From: Oxytricha trifallax
Taxonomy: Eukaryota > Ciliophora > Spirotrichea > Sporadotrichida > Oxytrichidae
Assembly (NCBI GenBank): GCA_000711775.1
Contig: ARYC01017931.1
Location: 34,616-98,615 of the forward strand
Length of the DNA: 64,000 nucleotides
Direction of reading: 5' to 3'
A program made the position numbers and the translations under genes. A model generated the notes under the pieces. That model worked only from the letters and a program-made list of their open reading frames with translations, was not told where the DNA came from and made no database searches. Below are positions 48,335 through 60,839 of the stretch, in pieces (position 1 is the stretch's first letter; each line of letters opens with the position of its first letter).

Positions 48335-51300
48335 TATTATTATTATTAATGAAATTTAATGAAAAATATAAGATATTTCTAAATAAAGGTTAACATAATA
48401 ACTGAACTATTTTTGGAAAATAAATAAAAATAATAAATTGTTTATACGTAGAGAATTAAACTGGTTAATTTCTTTAAATTTTTTTCTTAAATTTAAGCTA
48501 AGTTCAATTCCTCAGAATTAGCATAAAATTCTGTAGTATAAGTTGTAAATTTTAATTGATTTAGATCTCTTAAAAAAATTGCTTATATAATCAAACAAGT
48601 TTAGCAATTTCATTATCAATTATATATATTAATTTCTATAGTATCTTTGCGATAATATGAATTAGTTACTATATTCTAACAATTTATTTTTTTAAATTGT
48701 ATTCAACACGTACTATATATTATTTTATAGAATTATTTTATATTCTAGAAATTTGAGGATTCTCATTAATTTGCATTACCAAAAAATGAGTAAGGTTATT
48801 GCATTTATTTTATTTTAGTATAATAACTGAATTAATTGATGATTATTTTAATAATAAAATATACAATAGATATCGTTCCAAATTATGAAATTAATAAATA
48901 AATATACTTTATAACTAAATGAAATTATTTGGAATTTAAAAATGTCTTATCTCAATTAAACAATATTAATCAGCAGGAAAAACTTTTAAAATTGATAAAG
49001 ATAATTGAAAGAATTAACACCAAATAGCATACAAAGAAATGTTGTTTCTTGGAAAAAACATAAAACTTTTTACAAAATTAAATTATTGGTTTTTTTATTT
49101 TTTTAGCTCTTATACTATGAGTGCTAAAGATATTTGGTACAATTTTAAAAAATTTTACTAAACTTTTTTTAAGTAATTTTATATGGAATATTTAACAATG
49201 CCAAATATTCTTTTATAATAAGATATTAATTTTAATTATATTAATAATCTAAAAAAAGATGAGCAAAAGTTTGATTTAAAAATTCCTTAAAATTGATCAT
49301 TGTCTTTTCACTGCTTTCCTTTTGAAGATTCTAAAATAATTTCTGTAGGGTGTGCTACGAAATTTTTATATTTTACCTTCACTATTCTTGCCATGCATTT
49401 CCTAACGTAATAAGAGATAAAATTTTAGAAAACTGCAATATCTATTATTAAAAAGGTATCTTATGCAAATGCATCTTTATCATTCAATCATTTTTAATCA
49501 AAGTTTTAATAGTATTTCATTTTCAAATAGTTGTTTCATAAATTATCAATAAAATTATTTAAAAAATCATCGCACCAAAATAAATTTATATTATTATGCA
49601 GTAATTTTTGAAATAAATCTTTTTTTGTAATATAAATAAAAACTGAATATAATAATAATAGACTAATATAAATGGAACAAAGAAAATCTCTCCACTCATA
49701 GTATTTGATGTAATAATAACAAATTTTACACTTATTTCAATTTTTTACTCTTCATAATCTTCACATCACTTTATAGAAATAAAGTTTATCAAGGGACATA
49801 GTTTATTATTTAAAATTTCTAAGATGAAAATAAAATATCGATTATATTATACTAAGTTTCTAAATGCATAAGCTAAAGTGAAGAAATCAGAAAGATATCT
49901 CGACTAAAAATGCAAATACATGCAAATACTGATGCACAAGGCTACACCATAGCTTAGCATAAATAGAATTATTTTGAAATTTATAATAATGAATATTTTA
50001 CACTTCACAAAAATTCGTGCAGTTATATATTTATTAGAAATATGTGCAGTAATATCTTTTGTTTTCTGCCATTTTTTTAAATTAAACGAAATTTCATTTG
50101 AAACTATTGTTTTATTTCTGTTATTTGTATTTAAAATTTTTTAATTTTCCGATATTTTTGTTTATTATAAATTATTTTAATGAGTGAATTGATGAAATCA
50201 ATTAGACAAAGAATTTAAGTTTTAAGAAATTCAAGAAATACTTCAAAATAATAATTATTTAAAGAATTTTTTAATTTACAATAATAAATAAAAAAATATA
50301 AATACTCAATTATTTTACTAGCAAGTTTGATTATTAAATATAGATAAAAAAAAAATTATAAGATTTATATAACAAATGTATTAATTGTTGTATTTTTAGT
50401 ATATTAAAATCAATGTGTATGTTTATATAGCTTTAATTTTTATTACATAAAATTTATTTAAATTATTTAGTTTAAGTATTTTTTTTTCATTTATTGGTAA
50501 TGGAATCATAGTTATTAATTTCTTGCCATTTGAATAATATTGAATTCATAAGTTGAATTATTTACATGAAAATATTATATAATTATACATCTCCAAATAT
50601 TTAGTAAATTTGTTTGAGTTTTCATTAATGAATCAATAATCATAATATACAGTTATTTTTAATAATAAATTTTTAAAAATCAATTAAAATGGCACTTAAC
50701 TTGGATTCGACGAAATTTTGATATACATGAAGAAAAAATAAGATCAAAATAATCTATACTGAATATATATATAGTATAAAAAATGAAATTTACATTTATA
50801 AACTATGAAATTCAATAAGTAAACTGATTCTTATTAAAAATTAGTTTAAATTGCAAATTATTAAGCGGTATATTGTTTAAAATTCTTAGCTTTATTTATT
50901 TGACTTTTCTTTTAATTATTTATTAATAGTATAATTCAATAAAAACCTTCATAATTTTAAAATTATTTTATTTTTTGTACTGTATTACACAAAGATTACT
51001 TTAATTATAGTTTTTATCATATATCTCGTAACAAAATCTATCGATTGCGAGATTGATGCCATTTTAATTTACTATGATTAAAATTGTGTGTAAACTCTTA
51101 GATTAATTCAATTTAAAATTCTATATAATTTTTCTTATTCTGCTTTGAGGAGTAACTGTATTTGTTGTTGCATTTTTTAAATAAATTTAAATTTAGATCA
51201 TTAAGTATAAATATAAAAAATAAAGTATGATTAATACGAGAAATATTGCTTGAAATAGTGTGATAGTATAATTATGAAATTTTTATTGCTTGATTAATTT

Positions 51301-52150
51301 TGCTACTAAAACTAATTGAGATAGATTTTTTCATGAATCGTAGTTTAGATATATTTATTAAGGATAGAAATTTCAAAACTATGAGTTTTATTAGTCCTAT
51401 TTACTAATTATAATTTTAAGAATTCCTAAATGATTAAGGAAATTAAGTTGTCTAAGAAGAATGAAAAATGTAATTGAAATAAATCTATCAGTTGGAAATT
51501 ACTTGCAGTTTTTCATTAAAAAGACATTTAAATATAATAAGACTATATAGCTAAGATATCAATAAAACAGATAATTAAATAGTATTTATAAAATGTTAAT
51601 TCAACAGCTAAACTAATTTTAAACATTAAAGAGACATGTTAAATTGAATTAAGTATTTAAAAATATAATATATTACAATAAATAACTTTTGATATTCTTT
51701 TTCTTTTAAATTTAACTTATGATTTAACCAATCTATTTGACATAGTCATTTCCCAAAAATACACACAAATGTAATATGATGATAAAATTCCTATTTTTTA
51801 ATCAATTATCAAATGTGATTAATTGATATATCATTTTTTAAAGAGTCTCCTAATTTTAGGACTTATAACTACTGTAGTCAAAGATTATATTCGCTACTTT
51901 TTGTAGGTTAAATCATAATTTTATGGAGAGATCACTATACCTCGAAAAGTCTATAGTATGACTTAAATTTTTCCTAACTTTGTAAAGAATATATGTGTTA
52001 TTTGACTTAGAGAAATCTAAATAAATTGTATATTTATAATTTCTTTACTCTAAACTTTTTTTGCAAATCTACAACTAAAAATTAATTGATCATAATAAAA
52101 AACCACAAGTTTAAATTAGCACATTTAGTTTTGAAAAAAATTTACTCTTT
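48335..52150. other. AT-rich DNA, nothing recognised
   Basis: Featureless AT-rich stretch without supported coding or repeats. Confidence 0.5.
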
Positions 52151-52151
52151 T

Positions 52152-52484
52152 GAAATTAAGGGTGTCTGGGAGAGGACGATCGATATAACCACATAAAAAT
52201 ACTGTCCATCGTTGAATTTTAGTATGATGTCCTCTAAATTATACCAAATAAATTTTAAGTGTCATCTCAAACAACTGAGCGGTATTATGCGGTTAATGTT
52301 ACTAACCCAAGTAATGATTAAATTAATTTTGCATAAAACTCTCTGTTTGCAAATGTTACCAATTAGATACTTTTATAACATGCTACTTTTAATGTTGGCA
52401 AGGTATATGTGATGAAAACAAAATATTAAATTAAATTCTTGTATTTTTTTAAACTTAAATAAGGGTTCTTGAGATTGCCATGAT
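52152..52484 (+). CDS. Coding segment, Asn/Val-rich protein
   Basis: A plus frame follows TGA at 52149-52151 and runs to a TGA near 52482. It reads CLGEDDRYNHIKILSIVEF, then TTERYYAVNVTNPSNDQINF, ANVTNQILLQHATFNVGKVY. About a quarter of its codons start with G, and several TAA/TAG codons fall at Gln positions, so it looks like genuine coding. The standard-code ORF at 52212-52412 is in a different frame and is a shadow. It has no start codon and no recognised domain. Best read as an internal segment of a split gene, possibly extracellular given the N-x-T sites. Confidence 0.5.
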
Positions 52485-52489
52485 CTTGT

Positions 52490-54427
52490 CCTTAACATTA
52501 CAAAAGTTAATTATTATGTTTCGGTATTTCCAATAAAAAAATTAATATTAAACAATTTATTATATTTTATAATATATGAATAAATAACCATTATTTTTAA
52601 TAATAAAATTCCTATAATATATTAGAATCAATTTATTTTTTATTGAAAATTATTTTACATCTATGAATGTTAACAATTTTAAGCTGAGAGTTGTTGTATC
52701 TTTGTCAAAATGATTGATTTTATAACAAAGATTCGTATAGATATATTAATATGATTTTATTTTTTGTTAAAAAAGAGTGTTATAAGAAAATAATTTTATT
52801 TCACTTATGATTTGAGGCAAGTTGTAAACTCATAAATATCATGCTTATATAATAATCCATTAATAATAAAACAAAATTGATAAGAAGAGAGTATAAGATA
52901 TTCATAGAGATACAATAAATATGTAATTAGTATATTAAAGAATGTTAATAAACAATCTTTTATAATTTAAATAATATAAGTTCACAATAAAAAAATTTAC
53001 TTTAAAGAAAATCTCTTTATAAAGTGGCTCTAACTATCATAGAAGAGTGTGCCAGTTTAATTAAATATTTTTGAAAAAAGAAATAATTATTATTCTTATT
53101 TATTAATCAATTGTGGTTTAATAATAAAAACAGTATAGTTTCTATAAATATTAAACTGAAAATGTAATGTTAATCATTTCTTATTTCATAATTAAATTTA
53201 ACCTAATTTACTTTAACAAATTCTTAGATTATTTAAGTTAAAACAAAAGTTTAGAATTATCTTTGAATTCTTTTGTATCACTTTATAAGGTTGGTGATTT
53301 CTTTTAGGTTATAAATAGAATAATTTAATCAAACTACTTGAAGACCTTATTTTGTAAAAGGTAAATTTATAGTATTTCCTTTATATTTATGAATTTCTTT
53401 TTTTATTCATATCTTTGTAAAATTTAGCTAATTATTTTGGTGATTAAATAAGAATATTTTTCTTGTTTCAAAAGAATAGTAATTTTATACATTTAAGTGA
53501 AATAAATTATTTTATTACTAAAAGTCCCAAGATAACATTCTATGTTGATTATAATAAATTTAATGCCTTTCATCAATAGGGATAAGCTTTTTATTAGAAG
53601 TTCAAGATTTTAACTTACCAGATATAGAGAAAAAATATATTTTATTTGGGCCTTTTTAAAGTTAAAAAGAAATGAATAGAGTAAATTTATTTTTAACATT
53701 TCTAAATTTTACCAGTAATTCGTTAGAGTCGGTGAAAAATAGCATTATAAAGCATAATAACTACTTTTACATCTTTAGTTATAGATGCTTTTGTCGAGAA
53801 TATTTCATCAATTAAGAATAAAATATTAAATACTTCAAATCTATTTCTCAAAATGTTTAATGAGTATAAACTTCTCGATTAGTAGATATTACAAATATTA
53901 AATTTATTTAAATAAAATATTTACTAATTTTAATAATTTCTCTTCGACTAAACTTCAACATTTAAAGGGAATTTTGTTTGCTTAAAAATACTTTTTTTCT
54001 AAATTTATTATCATTTTCCATAAAAAGCTTGTCTTAAAACATTATTTTAAATGTAAAAGTCAGGATAAATTAATATTTAATTTCTTGATACCATATCTTT
54101 AGACTGTATAATTCTTAAAGAATTTAATAAATTTTATAAAATTTCTCAAATTTTATATACGTGAATTATATAAAATTTCTCAAATTTTATTATACGTGGC
54201 ACTTGCTCCCATTTATATAATTTTAACTCTGAATAATTTTAATTGATTTGCCTTTCTGTGCACTATTTAAATAAAAATGTAAGTTTATTTTTTAATCTCT
54301 TGCAATTTCTCTCTCTATATCACTTTTGAACAGATTGAGCTGGATGCTCAGAAATCAAAGCATGAAACTATCTGATTATATCTATCTTGCTGTCTTAAGC
54401 CCCAGTATTAATTTCCGATAAGCATTA

Positions 54428-54492
<65 letters not shown>

Positions 54493-55570
54493 TTATAATT
54501 TCTCATTAAATGGCTTTTTTTAATTAAATCAACTAACTAATATAAAAATTATCTTTAAACTATAAATATTATATATTCTAGAACAGGTTAACTCTTATTA
54601 TAAAAACTTAAATTATACCTAAGATCCTCAAAAAATTATTTTAAATTAATTTATTAGCTAAACTTTATGGTCATATTCTAATTTAAATTAAAATTAATTT
54701 TAAATTATGTTTTCCCTATAAATTCTAATTTATTAGCTTTCATTATGTCGATTTAAATTAATGCTTTAAATAGAATTTGGCTTAATTTAATAATAACTCA
54801 AGTTTTAAATTCCTGAAAATTGATAAAAAGACTTCAAAGACTAAATATATGACAGACTAATGCTTTTGTAAAGCATTCATTGTTTATTCCTTGAAATATA
54901 TTTATTCATATTTTCTTGATTTATAATTGAGACTTTGCTTAATTTAAAGTGTCCAAATATTATAATTTTTGAGAAACCTTAGCAAATCTTAAACTACTCT
55001 TAATTTTGAGATTCATAATTTAATTTGAGACTTCAAAATAATTTAATTGAACTAATTTCTTTGATTAAACCCCTTTATTAATTGTGTTGTTATAAAAAGA
55101 ATACTTTTGACTTTATAAAAATTATAATTTTCTTTAATTTAAATATAAATCCTTTTCATTCCTCTTTAGATGGAAGACAAGTCATTACTATATACTACTA
55201 TAATTAGACTCTCTACTCTTGTATTTAAAAATAAAGTTATTAAAATAACTATTGAATAGCTATTTGTATCAATACTAAAATTATTTTATCTATTTTTTTA
55301 GAAAAAATTTCTATTATTAAGATAATTATATATTATTACTTAAAATTTAAGATAAATATTGTTAATTTTATTTATGATATATTTATATTTATATTGTTTA
55401 TTTGATAAATCTTATAAACAAAAACTAATCAATCTAAAAATATTATGAGAAATGGTAAAAATTCTACTACAAGTTTACATTTACTAAAATTTTGAGAAGA
55501 TTGAGAGTTTTGTGTGTGTGTGTGTTTAATGATTAAAATCAAATAAATTTAACATATCACTGTTTAATAC
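52490..55570. other. AT-rich DNA with simple repeats
   Basis: It contains a two-copy tandem duplication of about 33 bp at 54134-54199 (unit around AAAATTTCTCAAATTTTAT with ACGTG), a long (AAT)n microsatellite at 54427-54489 and a short (TG)n at about 55510-55526. No gene seen. Confidence 0.6.
54427..54489. repeat. (AAT)n microsatellite
   Basis: About 21 uninterrupted AAT units. Confidence 0.95.
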
Positions 55571-55587
55571 TAAAATCAAACCATCAA

Positions 55588-55886
55588 TCTTAGTCGTGAC
55601 GTAGACGTATCTGAATGAGTTGACGTGGCAAATTCCGTGACATGGCAGTCGTGAAGTAGAAAACTCCGAAAAAACCATTCTTGCTATCACCTAGTCCTCA
55701 CCCTAAATCAAGATGTCAACCGGGTTTTCACCATGGAGGACAGAGCTCGTAGGATCCTACCAGAGTGACAGAAGATGGAGAAAAACGCTTACCGGTCCCA
55801 CCGCTGCTGGGAAACATAATCCCTATCCTTTCGCTGTGGTAGCTTCAGCACCCTAACCCGGTGTGGGAGAAAAATCCTTATCGTTG
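55588..55886 (+). repeat. GC-rich dispersed repeat, well-preserved copy
   Basis: High-GC DNA in an AT-rich setting, matched by a decayed copy at 33004-33290. A TCCCACC...GGTGTGGGA inverted pair encloses GCTGTGGTAGCTTCAGCACC, and the base-paired ends survive in both copies, hinting at a structured RNA or a transposon terminus. The GC-rich sequence continues to about 56165, beyond the part I could match. Confidence 0.6.
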
Positions 55887-56321
55887 GCTTCAATGGTTTT
55901 CGTCTTCTCATTTTTGAAGGCAGAGCGTACCTTCATCCTGCTCCCTATTACCTAGGAAACTGAACTCAAGCCAGTAGACTCATCTAATGCAGGGAAATCT
56001 TAGGATCCAGCTCACTCGGGAGTGTACGCTGACAGATTGAACCCCGCCGACTGGTCCCTCATGCGTTGCGCCCAGCAACCCCATACCTGCCCTCGATAGG
56101 CCTTAGTGTAGTAGAAAGCTCTATCAGAAAGTCCCAAGTGGTTGGTACCACCTAGCAATTAACTTTCTAATTTAATAATGATTGAGAGTTTTAAAATGCT
56201 ATAAGTTTCTTATCTTAGTGTTGCTTGCAGCTTATTTAAACAAAAAATTATAGCAAATATGTTTATTTATCCAGAGATGTTATTGATGGAAAGAAAAATG
56301 TAAAAGTTTTTGAGCTTATGA
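55713..56321 (+). CDS. Open frame in the GC-rich region, uncertain
   Basis: ATG 55713 (MSTGFSPWRTELVGSYQSD) runs open to TGA 56319-56321, 202 codons. The first 150 lie in GC-rich DNA where a TGA-free frame is less likely by chance. RLNPADWSLMRC followed by SESPKWLVPPS loosely recalls the NPAD...GP-x-WL stretch between RNase H and integrase of some retroelements, but this is weak. The last 50 codons are AT-rich filler. The reverse strand also holds an open frame, and the repeat nature of the region suggests it may not be a protein gene at all. Confidence 0.3.
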
Positions 56322-56720
56322 ATATAGAGCTTGAATTGAATATTGTTTCATTAGTTCCTTCAGTATTCAGCAACTACTTCAGATGATATGTTTGCATTTA
56401 CAGAAGGTAGGCTTAATATCCTTTAAATACCTATCTGTCCAGTACGACAGACTCCTGATTTATAAAAGATAAAAATTTAATGTATTTTTATCTTACGATT
56501 AGCAAGTATAGCATATGTAATATGCCAAACTAAAACGAGAAAAAAAAAACCAGACTAATCTTAAACATATTTGTTAATTTTTGAAACTAGAGGATTTGAA
56601 AATTAATTAGAATTTATATTTAATTTATGGTAAGTTCAGTATTTTACAGAGAAAAATAGTAGAAATGCCTTTCCTTCAAATAATTTGGCTTTAGAATCTT
56701 AACAGTCACCAGAAGTAAAA

Positions 56721-57244
56721 ATGAAGTCACATGAAGGATATAAGTTTCTTAGAATGTATTTATGCAGCTCCGTGAATATGGAGCAAAATAGGTTGAAAGA
56801 AGTCCCTAAACTCATAGGAGATATCTTAGAAAAATAATTTTATGATTTTTCTTTAAAACTTAAAATTTATACAAATTTTAATATTAAAAAATTCATTAAA
56901 TTAGTTTTAAATAAAATAATCACTTAGACTAGACCCAATATAGTTATTGTGTTTCTCCTACAGATATTAGATACAATTATGATATGGATGCCATTAAATC
57001 TTTTGTTCCTAAAAGAATTTAAGCTTAATTCATCTGGGAGACTTATAATGGTAATTATTGATTTTTAAAATAAATTTTCGTTATAATGCAGGTTAAAGAT
57101 CTAAAAGTTGGCTTTTTAAATATCTTTCGAAGTTGAACCTATTTCCATAGGGATTTGAAACTTCCCAACTGTAAACAAAAAGTGATAAGATTATTATTGA
57201 CTGAAGTTGGAGCAAAAGGCTTTATCGGACCTATGTCTTAGTGA
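56721..57244 (+). pseudogene. Broken protein-kinase gene with 41-bp intron
   Basis: A plus frame from about 56680 (ATG 56721, MKSHEGYKFLRMYLC) reads RPNIVIVFLLQILDTIMIW, the usual HPNIV...I stretch of a kinase N-lobe. An intron follows (57051-57091, GTAATT to ATGCAG). After splicing the frame continues VKDLKVGFLNIF, an in-frame TGA (57134-57136), then TYFHRDLKLPN: the HRDLK-x2-N catalytic loop with D and N present. The DFG position reads TEVG, so metal binding may be lost. The frame ends TAG-TGA at 57244. The stop before the catalytic loop, the short C-lobe and the odd DFG suggest a pseudogene or a segment of a split gene. Confidence 0.65.
57051..57091 (+). other. 41-bp spliceosomal intron in kinase gene
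   Basis: Starts GTAATTATTG and ends TAATGCAG. Both flanking exons stay in frame when it is removed. Similar in size to the intron at 1619-1660. Confidence 0.55.
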
Positions 57245-57249
57245 ATGTC

Positions 57250-59480
57250 TTTGAGTTTTTTCTATATTGAAATACTTTCACATTAAAACTTTTAATCTCT
57301 ATAAGCTATTAATAATAGATAAGACCATTTAAACAAGAAGTTTACAAATATATTCTATTTTATATCTATTGAATTCTATTATTGAAGTTTAAATGAAAGA
57401 TTTTTGCCTGAAATTTTTTTATATAATTTATTATTATTATAAGAGGTTAATCAGCTTCAAGTATTTTAATTTTAAAAATGACTAAACTAATAATAAATTG
57501 AAGAAAAGGATTAAGTAGATCTTCTTATTTTAAGCAAAAATAATAATTTAACAAATTAATAAGAAATCAAATGATTATTTGAATTAGTTAATTTATTAGT
57601 TAAAGTAATTGATATTATTGGATATTATATTATGTTGCTCTTTGTTATACTATCTTATATATGTTTTAGTTTTATCATGTTGAATGGACTTAATTTATAA
57701 ATTAATACTTTTATAGTGAGCTGAGTGATAAATCATAGGGTATTCTATCTCTCAAATGTAAAGTATTCTATATATTAATTATATAAGCTCAGGAATAAAT
57801 TGATAATAATAGTAATTAATCTTTAAAACTAGAAAATTCATTAACTGAATATTGAAGTAAAAAATTTAACATGTATTAATAAAGAGTGAGAAAATATGAA
57901 TCTTTATTATGTAAAAGGAATTTGTGTGATAATTAAGATAAAGAAAATCTAATATTACAACTAAGTTTTTCTTCTTTAAAAAGAGTTTTCTTAAGAATTT
58001 GAGCATAAGCAAAAGAGGGTTCTAAATATTCTATATTTAATAAAGTAAGGCATTTACTTAGAAAGATTACCTATAAAGATGTAATTATATAATTATGATA
58101 GAAGTTTTGCAAAACAAAGATAAATTATAAACTGACTAGAATCCACTTTTTGATTTAAATTCTGTTTTACTGGAGCACAACCGTTGCCTGGTTTGAAAAT
58201 CTTACATAAGGTTAACTAAAAATAGACTCATTAAGCCTAAATAATAAATATGACAAGCCATAGCAAAAAAGATTAAAGCAGAAACTAAGTAAAAATCAAG
58301 AAACTTCTTAAGTTATTTTAATTGGATATAACCAGAATCATTTAAGGGCTCAATATAAAAATAATAATTCATATTTTCAAATAAATAGAAAGCAATTTAT
58401 ATCCATCCACCAAAGAAATTTATTTTTAATAAAAAAATAAAACTAATTATAATTACTATTTCAAGGTTAAAATTTCTTTTAGGTACTTATTAAATAACGT
58501 AAATTTTGATATTTTTGAGAACTTAAGCTTAACCAAGTTATATGAATCTCGGGATTATTAATAACTTTATCACAATTAATACGAAAAATATATTATGTAT
58601 TAAAAGAAATTTAGTCAAAATAGATTTAAATTTGCGAATATTTAGAATTTAATATTTGGAATGTAAATTAAAGCAATCTCAATGAATGACTATTATTTTA
58701 GAAAATTTGGATTAAATTGTATTTTATTATAATTATATGGGGTAATATAGTAAATAACTTTTTTTTCTAATTGAGAATATCGTTATAGATATAAATCTTA
58801 TTAATTTGATTTATTTAAATAATTTAAGTATTTAATATCTTTCTTTTTTTATCTAAATTAAATTATATATATTTATTGTTTAAAATTTCAGTAAAATGAT
58901 TTGTTATTCATATTAAAAATTTGATGCTTTTAATTAAAATTTATTTTAAAGTTCACATGTTTCTAACAAGGAGTTAATGAACCTTAATTTTCATTTCCTA
59001 CTATAAATAATTTTTTACTTTTAAATATATAATAAAAATATTAATTTAATGGACTAATGCAGAAAATGTAAATATATTCTTAATTCATTTTTATCGCAAT
59101 AAAATAAAATATTGTTTAAAAATAAATCTCTTATATGTAAAATATGTAAAATATTTTAATAAAGATAAAATATATATTTCTTTGTATTTTATTGATTATT
59201 ATTCTCTCATTTATTTTGACTATATGAATCTACAAATTTTCAATAAAATTAAAATTAATACAAAAATTAAGATATAAATAAGAATTACATATAAAATTCA
59301 AAAATATCTTTAAAAATGCTAATAAAACCCCATTAATAAATGTAAAAAAGGTGACAAAAGGTAACATTGAATCTTAAAAATCAACAAATATATGTAAAAT
59401 TAGTAAGATGTTTATTATAATTTTAATAAGCTTACAATTAAACACCAACAATTAATATTGAAAATAATACTCTCAATCCA
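57250..59480. other. AT-rich DNA, weak frame at 58.16-58.44 kb
   Basis: A plus frame at 58160-58440 (STTVAWFENLTQGQLK, QKRLKQKLSKNQETSQ) is protein-like, but its codon pattern is near background. Nothing else was recognised. Confidence 0.4.
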
Positions 59481-59482
59481 AC

Positions 59483-60166
59483 TCAAACTAATAAATCCTG
59501 CTATATCAACGAACGATACTGAATCAGAGCATTAAGCCTCACAGCTCTAAATGACGCCCCCCCTTAGACAGTAATCTAATCCAGGATGATAAGAAATTCA
59601 CAACCAGTACTTATAGCTTCTTGTAGTGGCAACACTGGGCCAGATATACCGGCAGGGGGCCCTGCAGGCATGGGTGCAGTAGAAGAAGGGGGTGGAGCTA
59701 TTGACATATTTTCATTTACTGTAACACTATTACAACCATCAACATCACATGGCTGACATAAAACCCCCAGAGGCCTTGTCTAGACCTACAATCTTGTGAC
59801 CGTCTCTTGCAATACTGACAATAACTGTGACTCTGTGGGCAGTTGAGAGGATGGTGTTAGCGTATGTCAAGTAGTCCTTGGTGCATTGGGTATTGGAATA
59901 GCAAGATATATCAACTCCATTTGCGCTGAGACTGTTGGTATAAGCGCAGGGACTGAATGAGTAGTAGTGATAGAAAATCTAATATTTGCTGCTTCCTAAC
60001 CATTAATCAACTTCTGCTGTCTTGGTATCTGAGACTGCTCCCATTGGTGCGAAGATGTCTTATAAGTGCTCCGAAGTTCCAGAGTGGATGGGAACCCCAT
60101 TGGTTGAGACGCTAACGATTGCAGCCAGCACGGTATACTAATTTAAGATTCCTCCTTTCCCCCATT
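59483..60166 (-). CDS. Secreted-type Cys/Pro-rich protein, partial
   Basis: On the minus strand, coding starts beside the MITE at about 60166 (GKGGILNQYTVLAAIVSVS, signal-like). It continues SEHLQDIFAPMGAVSDTKT, CYSNTQCTKDYLTYANTIL, VTVIVSIARDGHKIVGLDK. One base at the five-C run 59764-59768 shifts the frame; in the next frame it goes on with LCQPCDVDGCNSVTVNENMS and a proline-rich stretch (APPPSSTAPMPAGPPAG) to TGA at 59483-59485. Cysteine clusters, serine/threonine richness and the hydrophobic start suggest an extracellular or surface protein. The 5' end lies beyond the MITE or elsewhere. The single homopolymer shift may be an assembly error. Family not recognised. Confidence 0.7.
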
Positions 60167-60167
60167 A

Positions 60168-60581
60168 TTGTAGGAATACATTCGATTTGGGAAAATGAAT
60201 TAAAATTAAATTAATTTAATATTAAAATCATGGCAGTTATAAAATTCAAAGTGACTAAAAATTCAAATCTAAGTCGATTCTGCGGTAGATCCCGCAATTT
60301 TAGCTGGACTTCACTATTTATAATGTTCTTGAATTATCCCAGGAAGCGGGATATTTTGATTTTGAGCTAACTCCAAAAAATAGTTTAATGAGTTTTTCTC
60401 GCTTGGGCAATGAGATAAATTTATTATAGCAATAACAACCACTGTCTCCTTTTTAATCCGCTATCCAGAGACTATAATATTGTCAGGGTTTGAGGCATTT
60501 TCCAAAAACCTAATTGAAGGTAATTAATAATTAATTAATTTTAATTTTAATTCATTTTCCCAAATCGAAGTATTCCTACAA
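60168..60581. mobile_element. 413-bp MITE, family A, copy 2
   Basis: Full-length match to 36526-36938 in the same orientation, with the ends TTGTAGGAATACATTCGATT and AATCGAAGTATTCCTACAA (one base lost near the right end). It separates the minus-strand coding region at 59.5-60.2 kb from GC-richer DNA at 60.6 kb. It touches the 5' side of the minus gene, as copy 1 nearly does. Confidence 0.9.
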
Positions 60582-60584
60582 AAG

Positions 60585-60835
60585 TAAGAGCACTCCATCT
60601 TTAATTAACCCCTTTAGTATAGCTGAAGAATCCACAATAGCGTCCCACACAGCAAGAGAGAGAAAAGCGCGCTAGGAAGAGAGGAAAGGGCCAGCAGGCT
60701 AGAGAGATTTGCTGGTTTAAGATTAATTTGATCAGTTTAATCGTTACCATTACCAAAGAAATGTGCCCCAAGGCGCTCGCTCAATGCATATGATGGTCCG
60801 CAAAATAAAGAGGCTTAGATATCTCGGACCTTGGA
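60585..60835. other. Spacer between the two 60-kb genes
   Basis: Less AT-rich, including GAGAGAGAAAAGCGCGCTAGG and a purine-rich AGGAAGAGAGGAAAGGG tract. The minus strand can be read as hydrophobic coding (FLSLLLCGTLLWILQLY), possibly the missing 5' part of the minus gene. The plus strand leads to the ATG at 60840. An alternative plus-strand start at 60763 is in a different frame. Confidence 0.35.
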
Positions 60836-60839
60836 GAAG

